A stretch of DNA of 64,000 nt from Umbelopsis ramanniana AG (GCF_025399195.1 NW_026252122.1:62001-126000); one strand, 5' to 3'; counted from the stretch's first letter, positions 10,607 through 22,503 are shown. A program made the numbers and translations. The notes: a model not told the origin generated them from the letters alone.

Positions 10607-13434
10607 ATGCCAGCATACAATTCTTCGGATCGACGTCCCCATCACAGGTCGTCGCGAGACCATGGTGACTACCGACAGAGAGATAATCGAGACAGTCGAA
10701 ATAGTCGACGTGATCGGTATGACAGCCCAGAAAGATATTCTCGAAACGACAGAGATTCATACAGCTCTCACTCGAAGCCTGCTGCGGTCGACAATTCGAA
10801 AGCAAAGATAACTGAAGACGTAAATATGACAACGGAGGATGCTCAACCAAAGGAGAAGAAAGTTCCCATTTCCTTAGAAGAACTCCTTGCAAAGAAAGAA
10901 GAAGAGAAAAGAGCTGCTAATAGAGTATGTGTATTGATACATCATCAGACGTCTCCTTCATCTAAACTAACAACTATTACTTCCCATTAGCCAACTTTTC
11001 TGACGAAAGAAGAACGAGCAAAATTGGCATTGGAACGTAGACAAAAAGAGGTGGAAGAACAACGAGCGCGAAGAATGCGTGATGCGCAGGACAAGATGGA
11101 ATTTGATCAAAAAGCAGAAGATGAAGCTCGTCGCATGGACGATGAATCGAGATATGGTGGAGGTCGATCGGATCGCAGGTGGGGCCGTGATGATCGAGAC
11201 CGCGGTGACCGTGGAGATCGTGGACGACGTAGAGACAACCGTAGACGTGAGCGAAGTCCAAGTCCTGAGGAATTGGAAATACCAGAAGGCCTGACTGAGA
11301 AAGAAATAGAAGCTGTCAAGGTATTTATCGCATGGTAAATCACAATTGCAAATAATGGCACCTCTAATTTATTTCATAATGTAGGCACGATATATGGGTG
11401 AAGAGCGAAAGAAGCGAAAAATCAGAAGAATGAACGAAAAGAAGTTTGTCTTCGACTGGGATGCCGGTGAAGATACCTCTCAAGACTTCAACCCTCTTTA
11501 TGCTAAGCGACATACTGTCCAAATGTTTGGCAGAGGTCATATGGCGGGTATAGATGAAAAGGAACAAAAGAAGCAGCGTTCAGGATTTTATGACAAACTC
11601 CTCGATAACCGCCGTACGGAAGAAGAGAGAGGAAGAGCAAGGTATGTCAGACCGCGCATCGAGTTACTGTGTTCTGGTATGAAGTGAATTGACTGTTTTT
11701 GGCATTCCAGTGAACTGATTGATATGGATAAGAAGAGGGAAGAAAAACTCAAATGGGATGATCGCCATTGGTCAGACAAGCCATTGACACAGATGAAAGA
11801 AAGAGATTGGCGTATCTTCAAGGAAGATTTCAATATTTCCTGCAAAGGAGGAGGTATACCCAATCCCATTCGATCATGGCCAGAATCAGGCTTACCGGAA
11901 AAGATCTTGGCCGTCATCGACCAGGTTGGATACAAAGATCCCACTCCAATTCAGCGTCAAACAATTCCCATTGGGCTTCAGAACAGAGATATTATTGGTA
12001 TTGCTGAGACAGGTAAGACTATTTTGTATTTAAATTTTAAACATCCTTTGGGTGGCAGATCACTAAACATGTTTTCTAGGTTCCGGTAAAACGGCTTCCT
12101 TCGTCATCCCAATGCTTGTCTACATTAACGACCTACCCAGGCTTGACGAATCCAACATGGCAGATGGTCCATATTCACTGATCTTAGCACCAACTCGTGA
12201 ACTAGCGCAACAAATTGAACAGGAAGCCCTCAAGTTTGCTACGCCGCTTGGATACAACTGTGTTTCTATCGTTGGTGGTGTAAGTAAATTCTATGTATCT
12301 ATGTGGGCTGCAGGTCAGACAATTAACATACGTTTATTTTCGTAGCACGCCATCGAAGAACAAGCGTTCAATTTACGTAACGGTGCAGAGATTATCATTG
12401 CCACACCAGGTCGATTGAGAGATTGTTTGGAACGACGAATTCTTGTTCTCAATCAATGTACATATGTGGTTATGGATGAAGCTGATCGCATGATTGATAT
12501 GGGTTTCGAAGCCGATGTCAATTTCATTCTCGACGCTCTTCCAGTTTCCAATGTCAAGCCAGATTCTGTAGAGGCGGAAGACGGTGATGCCATGCAAGTC
12601 TCCCTTGAGGATGGTCATAAATATAGACAAACTACTATGTTTTCAGCCACCATGCCGACAGCTGTCGAACGACTTGCCAAGAAATACTTACGCCGTCCGG
12701 CTGTTGTTACCATTGGTACTGCTGGTCAAGCTGTCGAAACTGTGGAACAGAAGGTCGAAATGGTCAATGGAGATGAGAAGAAAAAGTAAGCATCCAAAAG
12801 CTTTAAAGATAGAGAGATACTCGAGAGACAGATCATTAATGAACTTGCTTTGCAGGAATCGACTCTTGGAGCTTCTCAATTCTGGCAGCTACCCTGCCCC
12901 CGTCATTGTGTTTGTCAACCAAAAGAAAAATGTTGACCTTTTGGCAAGAACCATCAACAAATCTGGTTATCACGCTGTTACGTTGCATGGTAGCAAATCA
13001 CAAGAGCAAAGGTAGGTAGAAGGTAGCTGGTCAATATGCATGAGCAATGTTTATTAACCTAGTGATACATCGATTACAGAGAACTGGCTCTTGCGCAGCT
13101 CAAGGAAGGAAATGCGGATGTGTTGGTAGCCACTGACGTGGCTGGTAGAGGTATCGATGTCAAGAACGTTTCACTGGTCGTCAATTATGATATGGCCAAA
13201 AACATCGAGGATTATACCCATCGTATTGGTCGTACGGGTCGTGCTGGTCAATCTGGTACTGCCATTACGTTCTTGACCAACAATGACACAGATGTTATGT
13301 ACGACTTGAAGCAAATGCTCTCTAAATCCACCATATCCAAGGTTCCTCCGGAATTGGCAAATCATGAAGCAGCACAGAACAAGCCAGGAGGATTTAGACC
13401 TAGGAAGAAGCATGAGGAGACTATCTTTCAATAA
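10607..13434 (+). CDS. PRP28: Pre-mRNA-splicing DEAD-box ATPase Prp28 / DDX23
   Basis: DEAD-box helicase that helps swap U1 for U6 at the 5' splice site in the U5 snRNP. Eight exons: 10607-10924, 10991-11320, 11385-11641, 11711-12012, 12080-12279, 12346-12785, 12856-13011, 13080-13434; 785 aa. An N-terminal RS/RD-rich tail (about 1-75) and charged coiled region precede the family block [15 protein letters not shown]. Then Q-motif [14 protein letters not shown], motif I AETGSGKT (the codon for Gly is split by an intron), [41 protein letters not shown], and [24 protein letters not shown]. The insert after DEAD and the N-terminal block identify Prp28/DDX23 rather than other DEAD-box proteins. 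AATAAA lies at 13529-13534. Confidence 0.97.
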
Positions 13435-13859
13435 GGTGGCGTAGTTCAGACGAACAGATCAGATATTATGTGTTTCTATTTCTGAAAAAATGGCGAAGAA
13501 ACCATTAAGATGCACACTGTCATAAGCTAATAAATCATATTGAGCGCAAGCTGTTCTCATTGTACTATTCGTTGTCCAGCGCACGCCAATCCAATATCTC
13601 CTCAAGCTATTCGTAGTTAAAAGAAAAGAACTGCGGACCGTCTCACGTTCACGTGGTGTCCATCTGGCCAGGAGTAGGATAATGCGATATTCATGTCATG
13701 ACTTGAAACACACTTTGTCTCGCAGCAACTTTCACAGAGAAGTGGGCGGGCCTCGCGGGGTTAACAGCCAATTGTTCTGGCCAATCATAGGTCGCCGTTT
13801 CAATTCAGTATATCTTGAACGCAGGTGAGGGCAATGAGTTGGTTCCTTCCTTCACGAAA
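13435..13859. promoter_or_regulatory. PRP28 3' flank and eL42 promoter
   Basis: Contains AATAAA at 13529-13534 for the upstream gene. A CACGTG palindrome lies at 13650-13655 and two CCAAT pentamers at 13768-13772 and 13781-13785, upstream of the ribosomal protein start. These are sequence matches; factor binding is not shown. Confidence 0.45.
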
Positions 13860-14549
13860 ATGGTGAGTTTGGACATCCATACATATGCAATCCCATCCAT
13901 CCGACCCACATACGGCATGATCCACACCTTAGATGCACCCATCAATCGAACAAAGTACTATGGATACCCATTTTTCGGCGCTGTACTTCACCATTCACCC
14001 TACATTCATCTAAAGTAGTTTTAAAAAGATTCTCACCACCAAAATGGAACATTACTTTGATTCGACATTTCTCACTCAAATACTTCACGACCGCCAATTA
14101 CATAACCCTTAAGCTATTATTGATGAGCTAACATAACTCATCTCAATCGCTGCTCCACTAGGTCAACATTCCCAAGACCCGTAACACTTACTGCAAGGGC
14201 AAGACCTGCAAGAAGCACACTCCTCACAAGGTCACCCAGTACAAGACCGGCAAGGCTTCCTTGTTCGCTCAGGGTAAGAGACGTTATGACCGGTATGTAT
14301 CTATTTCTACGTGCACAAACGTGTTTGCCCCAAAACTGAAATTCAATCTTACCCGTCTACAGTAAGCAATCCGGTTATGGTGGTCAGACCAAGCCCGTCT
14401 TCCACAAGAAGGCCAAGACTACCAAGAAGGTTGTCCTTCGTCTCGAATGCACTGTCTGCAAGTACAAGATGCAAATGGCTCTCAAGCGTTGCAAGCACTT
14501 CGAACTCGGTGGTGACAAGAAGACCAAGGGTGCTGCTCTTGTCTTCTAA
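13860..14549 (+). CDS. RPL42: 60S ribosomal protein eL42 (L36A/L44)
   Basis: Component of the large ribosomal subunit near the E site. Exons 13860-13862 (only the ATG), 14162-14292 and 14363-14549 give 106 aa, the normal fungal length. Sequence blocks: [59 protein letters not shown] and [13 protein letters not shown]. Four cysteines form the zinc-binding set (C12, C17, and the LECTVCK pair). Residue 56 is Pro in GGQTKP. The first intron (13863-14161, 299 nt) starts directly after ATG, common in fungal ribosomal protein genes. Function and identity are secure. Confidence 0.98.
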
Positions 14550-14703
14550 GCGAATCGATCATTTGCGCATTACTATACTCTCCAGTTTTTTTTTGTTCAT
14601 GAGTCATCAATATAGTATGTGGATGGCAACTGTAAAACTTTTTTGTGGGTTTCGATCATGATGTGTGTGATATGAGGAATTTTATTATGGGGATGAGATC
14701 TGT

Positions 14704-15087
14704 TTAACTTTGTGTGCGCTGGGGCATAGACACCATAGGCAATTTTTGATCTCGTAACTTAGCCAAGGATGTCGATATTATTTCCAGATTATTCAGGGTA
14801 TCTTTTGTACAGGTTTGAGTTTCCTGCGGGTAATTGAGCTTTAGAAAAGCAGGCAGGATGCAGGTTCATTAGATATGTATATCATACCTCGGCATACTTG
14901 CTCACGGACTGAGCAGTCGATCGCAGTGCTTGGAACGACTTGGCCGTATGGTCTGGAATGGCCGTCATTAGCGCTGTGAAATCTTGGTCTAACCGGCCAC
15001 CTAAAGATTCTTTTGACCATGGTGAGCTAAAGCCAATGCGGACATGACAGTGGCGAGTGCCTTACCTAGACCTGGCATAGGGCTCAT
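14704..15087 (-). CDS. Small helical protein, unknown (weak BORCS7-like pattern)
   Basis: Three exons give 89 aa: 15066-15087, 14888-15000 and 14704-14838. The junctions (GTAAGG...TTTAG and GTATGA...AAAG) keep one frame. The product is mostly predicted helix: RLDQDFTALMTAIPDH, then AKSFQALRSTAQSVSKY and a second helix LNNLEIISTSLAKLRDQ. Two alternative acceptors exist in each intron that also keep frame, so a few residues are unsure. The pattern of amphipathic helices recalls small BORC/BLOC or Mediator subunits, but I cannot assign it. It diverges from the next gene with only 116 bp between the starts. Confidence 0.55.
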
Positions 15088-15203
15088 GTGCAAATGGTCA
15101 AGTGAGAGCGGTAATGAGTTTGTGACTGAGCTGCTGGTAACCAAAATTTATAGCAGACGGGCTGTCACCATCGGTCGCGCTCACCCTCTAGTGATAGTTT
15201 ATT

Positions 15204-15991
15204 ATGGCAGGGCGCTCAACACAGGTAAAAATTACGACAAAATGGAACAAGGGAACGCAATAATGTCCATCGCTAAACCACCTATATGTTCATAGAACCG
15301 AAAACTATGTCAGAATATATTCGATGTGCATCGCTTTGATCTGCTGAATGTGCTGGAGACTCTTCGGGAAGCATTCTATTTGCCTGTAGACGCAGAAAAG
15401 ATCAAAGACGAAACGGAGGACACTGTCACAACAGCAGCACCACCATTGAATCCTGTAGCAACGAGCGTTAGCCTTATACCGGACGATGTGCCAACGCCTA
15501 CCCTCACTCCTCCTGCTCCACGTATCTCAACGCCATCTTTGCGGGCAAAGACCGCTACTCCTCCACCAAGCACTCCAGATACTCAAAGATCAGCCACACC
15601 TCAAACTCATGCGATAACGACTCACCAGAGACGGTTTAGCACGCCGAGACCATCTAGTCTCCCTCCATCTTCCGTTAAAGCGATACCCATAGTTCATATC
15701 CAGCGAAATTTGATTCGCATGATCAAGAAAGAACCAACAAGTAAGCCTGATGTGATACGATTGCTTTGCTATTCCTCTAAAACATACTGACGCAAAAGAC
15801 TTTTGTTTTAAGAATATAACGAGTCTGAAATTATGAAGATATTGTCGCAGGTGTTTCGTATCGATTCACATTATACCCGTATGGAACAACTTGGCTTGGT
15901 CGGTACGCTAGCCATTGTTGCTAAAGGAATGAGAAAGAAGAGGGTAGCTGATCGGCTATCTCAACTGAGAGCTGGACTCTTGCAAAGTTAG
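15204..15991 (+). CDS. Unknown Pro/Thr-rich protein with a possible TFIIS-N/LW-like C-terminal helix bundle
   Basis: Exons 15204-15224 (seven codons), 15314-15740 and 15813-15991 give 208 aa. The N-terminal 30 residues look helical (DVHRFDLLNVLETLREAFYL). A disordered Pro/Thr/Ser-rich stretch follows, at about residues 45-125. The last 75 residues are helical and basic: SEIMKILSQVFRIDSHYTR, then LGLVGTLAIVAKGMRKKRV, then ADRLSQLRAGLL. This resembles the spacing of LW/TFIIS N-terminal or LEDGF-type domains, which bind elongation factors, but the match is only by eye. AATAAA lies at 16016-16021. Function unassigned. Confidence 0.6.
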
Positions 15992-16328
15992 CAAAATCAA
16001 GCACAACGGTATGGCAATAAAGTAAAATAATAATAGAGACTCTATGCGAGGTTGGGATATCTTATTATAGTGGGGGTAAAGAAAATAGAGGTTTTAGAGA
16101 GAGAGAGAAAAAAAAATTGAGTGACAATACTCTAGCGGTTGGACATGGAATGAGAGTAAAGTGGACCAAGAGACTGAAACGACATACTAATTCATTACGA
16201 GGAGGGAGGTTAAAGATACTGCTGAAAAAGGGGGTTAGAGGAAGAAAAACGGCGGGAGGAAGGAAGGACAATGTACGCACAAACGAACGAAAGGAGGGAC
16301 GGGAGAAAAAGGGAAAGGAATATCATGG
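15992..16328. other. Convergent intergenic region
   Basis: Contains the 3' flank of both neighbours with AATAAA at 16016-16021 on the plus strand. Purine-rich on the plus strand. No gene seen. Confidence 0.5.
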
Positions 16329-17596
16329 CTAAACAGCACCTGCCGGGGTCTGATCATGTTGCTTGAAGGACTTTAATATATTCTTCACAGAAGGTCTGTG
16401 AGCCTTTGCCGTGGCAGGCAATTTGTATCGGTCTTTAGTGTCCTTTGCTGTGGTAGTAGTAGGATAATCAGGAATCGAAAAGTTGAGCTGGTCGTGAGGA
16501 AAATCAATCGAATCATCATCGTACTTTGCCTGCGTTTGTCCAGCTTTCTCTGCACCGAATCCATTTGCGGATTCCAGGTCATACTTGCCATCTACGGGAG
16601 CAGCTACGGGGATTTGACTAATGTGGGAAGGGACAGGGCTGTGAGGAGCACTGTTTTCCACGTTGGAAGCATTGTTGATGGAGTTTCCACGTTGAGGTTG
16701 CTCTCCGACCAAAAAGTCGCGAAGTTTTTCACGATCTTCACTAGCACTGACTTGATTTGACACCTCAGAAACATCATCGCTTGCACCAGCAGCAGCCTGA
16801 GCTTCTTCATTGGTTGCATGATAATCAGTCAGTTGATAAGTGGGTCCATTGGCATGTACCTGATCGAAACCTGTCTCCCATTCCCGCTGCTTTCGTCGAG
16901 CTTCCTCAAACATACTGAACCAGTTGGGAGGGATGTCGGTGTTCAACAGTCTTTGCCAGATATAGACTGGGGGATTGCCCGCTTCATCAAACGCCTCATA
17001 AGCATAGAAATCACCTGGAAGATAACGGGCTTCCGACCAACGCATGGGCTTGGATTCGTCGCCTAAATGAGAAAGGCAAATGGTGAGGCCCCGATAGATG
17101 GTTTCATCATACATATCTTCTTCGTTCGCTCAAAATGCTGATACCCCCCGTCCGTCATGTTGGATGAAAAGAAAAAATTATCCTTACGCAATACACTCCA
17201 ACAACACATATCATCTTGCCAGCCTAGTGATGAACAAAAAGGAGTTGGCCAATTTAGTAAATGTCAGTTTAGCTATCCTTGCTCCATAAATCGAACTTTG
17301 TTTTGGACATGCATCCACAGTCGCAAAAAAAAAAAGTTTGACATGGTGGTGCCATAAAGCTTATTGACCAGTTGCAGCTAAAACATACCTTCAAACAAAG
17401 CCAACTTGACAAGCGAGATCTTGACAATGTACAACTGTCCTTGCTTCAAATCTTCGGGATCCAGGGGTTCGACGAGAGTGAGAGGTTGATTGGCAGCAGC
17501 ATGAGCGCCTCCACCTGTGCGAGTACTGCTACCGCTGTTAGACGCGCTTCCCCATCGAGTGATCTTATGAAGCGTTTTTGTTTTGCCGTCGCCCAT
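16329..17596 (-). CDS. Unknown protein, conserved-looking N-terminal half
   Basis: Exons 17389-17596 and 16329-17128 (intron 260 nt, long for this window) give 335 aa. After a Gly/Ser/Ala-rich start, the region at about residues 50-150 looks folded and conserved: GQLYIVKISLVKLALFE, then MYDETIYRGLTICLSHLGD, RWSEARYLPGDFYAYEAFDE and VYIWQRLLNTDIPPNWFSMF. The second half is low complexity (Ser/Asn/Asp) with a basic tail KAHRPSVKNILKSFKQHDQ. No signal peptide or membrane segment. I do not recognise the family. The long intron could hide a missed short exon, although the frame is intact without one. Confidence 0.65.
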
Positions 17597-20389
17597 GTTT
17601 CTTTAAAATGACTGGAGGTGGAAAAAATCGATACTCAAAGAATAAAGAAGGAAAAAGGAGATCTTTGGAAAAGGGAAAACACAAAAAAATTAAATTGAAC
17701 AGAGACGAAATATAAAAACCTTACCCAGGCCCACTACTTTGGTTACACACACTATACGCAACCAGGGAGGATGACAGCACCAGGTATACTGACCTGACGT
17801 CAGAAAGGTAGATCTAAACCATGGGTCCTCCGTCTATCACTCGGCATGTCGTCTGCTTGCAGCGTAGGCATATTGCTACAACCTACGCTTCTGGCTAATC
17901 TTAGGCTCCACTTTCAAGACTCATTCACTTCGCTGTTTCAATCCCAGGAGGGGCAAATGTAATACATTTGTTATGTGCGACGTGGATCATCCGGGGACCA
18001 CCTGTTACGTATTTCGGTTGACCCAACGTCAATGCTGGCAGGATGCATACCAAGAACTCGACACCATAGTCCGTGCCAAATTAAAGGCTGCTATAGAGTG
18101 TTCATATGTGATGTGCCTTTCGTTGAGACGACGTCGATCCCAAGTGGCTGAGATAGTGTGCCTGAATACAGTACAACTGGGAAATCGCGGTTTGATTGTG
18201 GTCTGCATAACGTATTGATGACATATCCCAAAACGTGTTTGCACGGCTAAAGTGGTATAGTCATTGGGTTTCACTTGTGAAAGTACCATGTTGTAGGCCG
18301 ATTTGCCACTGTTCCTATTTTTAGTGAGCCTGCCCTCTCTAAGTTGGGACCATGGCGAAAGAGAGTATAGTGAGGGCGGTATTGTATAGGACTGTGTTTG
18401 TGTGAAGTCATTGATGCCTCATCTATACCTCAGCAAAGGATACAGTGCAGATTCATATGATCATGGAAGGTCGATGGCTGTCTTGCCTAGGGAACAACTA
18501 TGGACAGTGCGTTGCCCACTGAGTATCGAGATGAGCATAGGAAGAGTATTTCTTTGACCAGAATGACTCTGCTGGTAGTCAAGTGAAATAGAAGAGAGTA
18601 GGTACGATGGGTGTGGAAAAGCGAAGCAGGTGTGCCTGATTTAATTTTTTTGAGACTGAGTGGAAATTTGTAATATGAGCTCATTGGCAGGCAGGTCCGC
18701 AAAGCCAATAAAAAATTCTCCTCAGTAGAAACAGGCAGGCACCTACTCAAACGCACCATGAAAGAAAAGGGACGTGAAATCGAATTGCTTACTATTCTTT
18801 TTAAGATCCATCTTTCTCTAGTCATTATGATCTGACTAGCTTGCCGTCGACACCCGCTCCCGCTTTCTTCATCATTAAGGAAATGCATATCTTGATCGCT
18901 GCTGACCATGGGAAGAACGGTTATATTTAGTCCAACTTCAGGAGATTCGGAAATGAAAATAGAATACACATGGGTTGTAAGGTTTTAGTGGCAAGATGTT
19001 GTACGCAGGGACATTGGGTTGTTGTTTCTTTCAGTGAACGTGGGATGTTATTTGCTCACAATTTTACAACAACACGCGTTCGTATGCGATGATCTTTTAA
19101 TATATATGAATAAGACAGGAGCTGAGAGGGGGTTCATACCAGCAATCCGATAGCACAAAGAGCGATGGCCAAGTGGACGAGCGAGCCACAATGCCGTATT
19201 GTTTACCCGCAAACCAAGACGATACTAGGAAGTTCTGCAGACGATCAGATGAGTGAGAAATTTCTTATCCTACATTTCTGTGAACGAGGCTGCTTGCTTT
19301 TGGTAGAAAGGTGGTTGTGATCAACAAAATCATGGCGTTTTGTTTAATAGGGTTTATCTTTGAATGTTGACAAAAGGACATTTAACTCCACACCATGGTT
19401 AGAACAATGAGTTCTCAAAAGTGGATAGTGGCTCTGGGGCCAGGCTGGCTGCCTGACATGGTTTAGAACGAGAGACCCTGGTGTTGCTGAAATGCTATCA
19501 TTTTGGCTTATAATATATATAAATACATTTCCTTTTGGTTAAGCTCCGTACAACATGGAACTCGTATCAAAACGAAGGTTGACAAGAATGGTCATAAAGT
19601 TAATGTGGCGTCTCTACGGAATCTGGTAGGTTGACTTTGAGTATCTAGGATTAAACAACACACTGGGGAAGTTGCAGAAGGATAAAAGCGATGGAAAACA
19701 TAAACCTGTTTGTATATGCACGATGGGTCATGAAACGTGGCCGCAGAGACCCATTTTTCTATGAAAATTTGATGCAACGGAAAGCAAGGTCTTGGCTCTT
19801 GAACGTAATTGAAACATGGCTAAGGAGGTACGGGTCGCTTTTGGCTTAGCGAGGTTCGGATCGGCGTTGTGATGATGTCGTGTGTGTTCAAACTAATCAA
19901 GTTGACGCTGCCAAAACGAGCAATGATATTCAAAAGTGAGTCTCACGCGCGCTCAAGGACGAGTAAATTTTCGAAGGAGAGGTAGATTATTTTGGGGTCG
20001 AACGAAGGAGGAGAACCCTAAATTGTACTTTGAAAGTAGGGGGCAGTCAGTGAACAAGAACGAATGAAAGGAGTTGAAAGGGATCTGTGTCCATACATCA
20101 TTTGAAGCAGAGAGCGATAATGATATCTAGAATGTCATGGCATAGCAGCACATGGGAATGAAATATATCTCAGACAAAGCATGTTAGCGATCAGCCGGTT
20201 TCTATTCATTTACCTTGGCGATATATTTAAATTGATTGCTGTTCAACTATTTTCCGTTCCAACGTATATATTGCGCATAAAAATTTCTGCCTTGCCATTT
20301 CTCTTCAAAGCTCTTCCTTTCCTTTTTCTCTCTTCAGTATTGAAAACTACCATCCAGTTTTTGGCATTTTTTCAACACATCCTACTCCC
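17597..20389. other. Long intergenic region, no supported gene
   Basis: About 2.8 kb. The longest open frame (18487-18969, minus, 160 codons) has no recognisable motif or introns and looks like chance. A palindromic CRE-type site TGACGTCA is at 17795-17802, about 200 bp upstream of the 17596 start. An A/T-rich TATA-like element (about 20220-20229) precedes the small secreted peptide gene. A non-coding RNA cannot be excluded. Confidence 0.5.
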
Positions 20390-20533
20390 ATGCATCGCTC
20401 TTTAAGCCTGATCGCTGTCTTACTCTTGGTCATTGCCACAATTGCTTCCGCTGCTCCCGTCAATGTCGAATTAGACAAACGTGGTGCAGCATCCTGCCAG
20501 AGTGAAGACAGAAGTCCTTTCTGCCATCCTTGA
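20390..20533 (+). CDS. Small secreted prepropeptide with Kex2 site
   Basis: A 47-codon open frame. Residues 1-21 form a classic signal peptide: MHRS, then a Leu/Ile/Val-rich core, ending in ASAAPV. A short acidic spacer, VNVELDKR, ends with a Lys-Arg pair of Kex2 type. The remaining 16 residues, GAASCQSEDRSPFCHP, hold exactly two cysteines nine residues apart, so a single disulfide loop is possible. The frame ends at TGA 20531-20533. No intron is needed. No family is recognised; a secreted signal, mating-type peptide or defence peptide are all guesses. The signal peptide plus cleavage site in such a short frame is the reason to call it. Confidence 0.6.
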   Translation: MHRSLSLIAVLLLVIATIASAAPVNVELDKRGAASCQSEDRSPFCHP

Positions 20534-21182
20534 TACAACAAGTAGATATTCACTAAAATCTCTCATTGTGTATCATCTGCTCCACTACGAACCCTCGCCA
20601 CTTTATTACTGCAATGTTATTATTCGATCGTCAATGTTTTCCTCATTGAAAGAAAATATAAAACCAGGCAAAAACTTCAAAATTTGGCAACCACATTCCC
20701 TTCCTTTTCCTGACGGCAACAAATGGATCGCCTCCTATTCCACGTACTCACCGGTCGGATCGACATCGGTGAATTGATTGCTGTTGTTGCAAATCGTTTT
20801 TGCCTCGTCAATTAAAAAAAACACCCAAAAAAAAATTTCCTGATCATTCCTTGCCCTCTATCAGTATTCGTAGCAATTTTCAAATCTGTGTCAACTTGTT
20901 TCTATGTGTACTTTTCTCCGTCATTATTGTCCGTCCAACCAATATAAAATCATCCAAATGACATTGCAGCCAATTACTATAGATCGCTGTACTTCCAAAT
21001 CCGAGTATAATGAATGAAAAATGGGTCACTTGCGTGAATGATGGGTAGGGGGACAAGACGAGGAAGGCATGTTCGTGACTGATTGCTTTGGAATTTCGGG
21101 CAGGCCAAATTCCGTGACTGCGACTCTCTCCAGCCAAAAGGGGTCGGTGTTAAGCCTGTAATTCCTCTATCAACCGTCAGTC
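20534..21182. other. Intergenic / 3' UTR of the small peptide gene and CCDC174 promoter
   Basis: A/T-rich with A-runs near 20813-20837. No coding frame with support on either strand. Confidence 0.45.
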
Positions 21183-22255
21183 ATGCCTAAACCTATAGAT
21201 GTTAGTTCAGCTACAGTAAGTAACAGATTGATTAACGTTGGCGAGCATCGCTGTGGATTATACTGGTTACGAGGGTTGTACTTTCCTTGCATTAACGCAT
21301 TTCATCCTAGGCCCTGGATCTGCGGGCGCAGCTAGTAAGTCAAAGGGAATCCTTTGATTTAGATCGGCAAAAGGGAAAACAGATAGCAGCTAGTGAGCGA
21401 AGACAAACCAAGGTAATACTCTCAGTGCAATCAGCATTGTTCCATTTTGTTCTTCACTCTAGTTCTTGCACTCACTCTGAATTATTTCTCTAGAAACCAA
21501 CGGTATGGGCGAGACGGAACAAAGGAGTCGAACAACGAGCGAAAAATGATCAAAGGATGGAAGAAGAAACCGGTGCCCCAACTTTAGAAGCTAGCCGAGC
21601 AGCATTGCAGCGAAAAGCCAAGATCTATGAAGAGATGAGAAAACGAAGACGATACAATAATAGCGACGACGACGACGAGAACCAACTCATTGACTTTGAA
21701 AGTAGACCGTTTTCTGACTCGGATGGAGAAGATGATGAAGAAAAGAGCGACGGAGATGATCCCTGGGTGGATTATGAGGATGAATTTGGCCGCTCGAGAA
21801 CCATACGACAAAGCCAGGTACCTCGATCACGACCACGATCCCCATCGCCCCAACTGACGAGCGAGCCCGCCTATCCTGTATTTACCACAGCGGACTATGA
21901 AGCACGCAAACGCGAAGGAAGCGAGGAACGAGAAACACAACGATACGATGCGGAACGAGAAATTCGAACCAAAGGTGTAGGATTTTATACGTTTTCAAAA
22001 GACGAAGATGAGCGAAAGGCGCAAATGGAAGAACTCAAGCGATTACGAGAGCAAACAGAAACGGCTCGAGCGCATACCATGAGTGTATCGGCAAAACGAA
22101 AACAAGCACTGGAACGGAACGCAGCCAAAATCAATGCTCGCAGATTACTGTTACAGCAAAAAACCGCTGCTCCAGCCTCTTCTCACCCACAGAAGGCTAA
22201 CATTGATGACGAATCCATTTCTTCCTTTCTCAGCAGCATACGCAACAAGAAGTGA
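21183..22255 (+). CDS. CCDC174 homolog
   Basis: Exons 21183-21215 (eleven codons), 21311-21412 and 21494-22255 give 298 aa. The start MPKPIDVSSATALDLRAQL, then KKPTVWARRNKGVEQRAKND, then RKAKIYEEMRKRRR match the N-terminus of CCDC174. A central acidic stretch leads to DPWVDYEDEFGRSRT, equivalent to the WVDYxDxLGRSR block, and GVGFYTFSKDEDERKAQME matches the GVGYFAFARD block, followed by LKRLREQTETAR. CCDC174 proteins are nuclear and are linked to the exon junction complex and spliceosome in animals; the fungal role is inferred. The protein is shorter at the C-terminus than the human one. Convergent with TAF4, 248 bp apart. Confidence 0.85.
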
Positions 22256-22503
22256 AAATGGCTGTGATACCCGCCGCCCATCTCTCATAGGCTTCTGTAC
22301 ATACATAAATACTACGTTTGAGCCAGTGGGGTTTTGCACACAAAAAGAAAACCATGTTGTGTTGATTTTCTTTTTGTTTTAAAAATTTATATAAAAGTGG
22401 GGTGTACAAGTTTAAACTATGCAGAGACAACAAGTGATGAAAGAATGTTACGGTCTTGACATTTTTCTTCTTTTTTAAAAAGTTTTAATGTGAGGGATGT
22501 CAC

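Noticed and set aside
14100-14161. C/D snoRNA in the eL42 first intron
   Set aside because: A TGATGA string is present but no CTGA D-box and no terminal stem were seen.
15044-15295. 83-codon plus-strand frame at the divergent promoter
   Set aside because: It overlaps the first exon and intron of the minus-strand gene and the real plus-strand first exon in another frame.
18487-18969. 160-codon minus-strand frame
   Set aside because: No introns, motifs or coding-like composition; probably chance.
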